Made by a program: the position numbers and the translations under genes. DNA of 64,000 nucleotides from Bacteroidia bacterium (GTDB taxonomy: Bacteria > Bacteroidota > Bacteroidia > B-17B0 > Aurantibacillaceae). Under the pieces are notes generated by a model. That model searched no databases. It had not been told where the DNA came from and worked only from the letters and a program-made list of their open reading frames with translations. The DNA lies in contig JAEUTN010000008.1 in assembly GCA_016787895.1 (NCBI GenBank), positions 1 to 64,000 on the forward strand, in the 5' to 3' direction. Below are positions 62,896 to 64,000 of this stretch, piece by piece (positions within the stretch are counted from its first letter, which is position 1; every line of letters begins with the position of its first letter).

Positions 62896-64000
62896 ATGCT
62901 GAAGAACCTATTCGCCCTTTTTACCGTCTTACCATTTTTACTTTGCTCACAACAGCGGGGTGAATTATGGGGATGCAGCAGTGATGGAGGGAACGGTGGT
63001 GGTACTATTTACAGAATCGACACCGCAGGACAGCTTCATGTCATCCACACCTTCAGGGTATCTGACGATGGCTATTTTCCCAATGGGGAGTTCACCGAAA
63101 CACCGGACCAGTTGCTATACAACACCAATTCCTATGGCGGAAAATTTAACCGGGGTGTGGTATATGCATACAATACCAAAACATCCACTTATCACAAAAG
63201 AACGGATATTAGCGATTCTATAGGATGGGATATCCATGACCTGAGTTACGGTCCTGACGGAAAGCTCTACGGGCTTGCCAATAAAGGCGGAAAATTTAAA
63301 GGAGGAACGCTGGTTCAATTTGATCCCGCCACTAACACGCTTGCTAAACTTCATGATTTCAATTATGGTGACTGTTGTGGTCCCTACGGAAAACTGGCAC
63401 TGCTCGACGGCATTTTTTACGGCACAACATTCGGAGGCGGAACATACCATGGGGGGAGCCTGTTTGCATTTAAACCGGGCTGTGATACTTTAAAAATAAT
63501 ACACAGCTTCGGGCTCGAAGGCGGCTCTCCACAAGGTGATTTAACGGTGTACAAAAAAAAGCTTTACGGCATCACCAATTACAGCGGCCTGGGCATCTCC
63601 GAATTTTTCGAATACGATCCCACAAAAAACAGTTACACATCTTTCGGAAAGGTGACGCCTTCTGAGGATAACCGCGACTATAGCGAAGGGCTTACACCAT
63701 ACAAAGGAAAATTATATGGCATGGCACACAATGGTTATCCGGATCAGAACGACGTACTGTTTTGCTTTAACCCCGCTACACGGAAGCTTAATGTGCTGGC
63801 CCGCTTCGCATCCGCTTCAACAGGCGTGAATCCCAGAGGCAGGTTACAGTTGGTAGGAAAAAAATTGTATGGCACCTGTGTGTATGGAGGACGTTACGGA
63901 GAAGGCACTTTGTTCAGCTTTAACCCGCGTACAAATAAGATACAGATTGTCTACAACTTCTCAGAGCAAAGCGGTGGACAACCACTCACTGCCTTCGCGC
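62896..64000 (+). CDS. GloVer-repeat protein, partial (right edge)
   Basis: A frame open from ATG at 62896 to the window end (368 codons). Signal peptide (MLKNLFALFTVLPFLLCSQQ), then repeats of the TIGR03803 GloVer pattern: GGGTIYRIDTAGQLHVIHTF, GGTLVQFDPATNTLAKLHDF, YGTTFGGGTYHGGSLFAFKP and so on. Predicted secreted beta-propeller; in full length such proteins often end in a T9SS domain, not visible here. Function unknown. Base composition is that of the core genome again. Confidence 0.88.
   Translation, partial: MLKNLFALFTVLPFLLCSQQRGELWGCSSDGGNGGGTIYRIDTAGQLHVIHTFRVSDDGYFPNGEFTETPDQLLYNTNSYGGKFNRGVVYAYNTKTSTYHKRTDISDSIGWDIHDLSYGPDGKLYGLANKGGKFKGGTLVQFDPATNTLAKLHDFNYGDCCGPYGKLALLDGIFYGTTFGGGTYHGGSLFAFKPGCDTLKIIHSFGLEGGSPQGDLTVYKKKLYGITNYSGLGISEFFEYDPTKNSYTSFGKVTPSEDNRDYSEGLTPYKGKLYGMAHNGYPDQNDVLFCFNPATRKLNVLARFASASTGVNPRGRLQLVGKKLYGTCVYGGRYGEGTLFSFNPRTNKIQIVYNFSEQSGGQPLTAFA

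Overview
The window looks like a Bacteroidota chromosome segment. The evidence is: three proteins end in type IX secretion (T9SS) type A sorting domains (the M43 peptidase, the BNR-propeller protein and the FG-GAP protein); there are Bacteroidota-restricted families (DUF3098, RemB/Wzi-like barrel, GloVer repeats, Reg_prop/Y_Y_Y sensor); TAnnTTTG-type -7 promoter boxes lie just upstream of several starts; and Shine-Dalgarno motifs are largely absent before start codons. No rRNA or tRNA gene was seen and no insertion sequence was recognised, so I cannot place it below phylum or class level.

Layout. 1-2568 (-) is the N-terminal part of a giant secreted repeat adhesin. 2750-5943 (-) is an envelope cluster: DUF3098 protein, small membrane protein, UppP, FtsX, Bax-inhibitor-1-like protein. 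6048-10844 (+) is a surface polysaccharide cluster: Gmd and Fcl make GDP-L-fucose, followed by a RemB/Wzi-like outer-membrane barrel and a WecA-like initiating phosphosugar transferase. A TolC-type porin follows. 12354-18055 (-) is a truA, lipid-type ABC exporter, trmB, fused Dpp ATPase, dedA run. Then come rlmD, three tandem paralogous small lipoproteins closed by a strong terminator, pheS and a TPR gene. 21870-27440 (-) pairs a TPR/caspase protein with a two-component-like propeller/SpoIIE phosphatase. 27639-33240 holds two T9SS cargo proteins. 33307-41779 is mostly housekeeping (SDR, S41 protease, queA, CBS, ComF, DCC), and 40307-45048 has an FG-GAP protein, a cytochrome-like lipoprotein, the DCC protein and a divergent HTTM-like membrane protein.

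45049-47224 contains prfB (release factor 2), read through a textbook +1 programmed frameshift, embedded in repeat-rich intergenic DNA with five copies of one palindrome. rsmA follows.

From about 48.0 to 62.7 kb the DNA is accessory and mostly AT-richer. Its core is one tightly packed minus-strand operon (60249 to 49505): type IIG restriction-modification enzyme, GmrSD-like DUF262/DUF1524 protein, ZorA-like MotA/ExbB channel, ZorB-like OmpA/MotB protein, HNH nuclease (ZorE-like), a single-pass membrane protein, and a start-less small ORF. This reads as a composite antiphage operon: a type II-like Zorya module fused transcriptionally to two DNA-restriction modules. Upstream lie small orphan genes, including a putative PD-(D/E)XK-like protein and a HEPN-like protein. 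An imperfect 29-bp direct repeat flanks the island (48088-48116 and 62663-62691). The window ends in a GloVer-repeat protein cut by the right edge.
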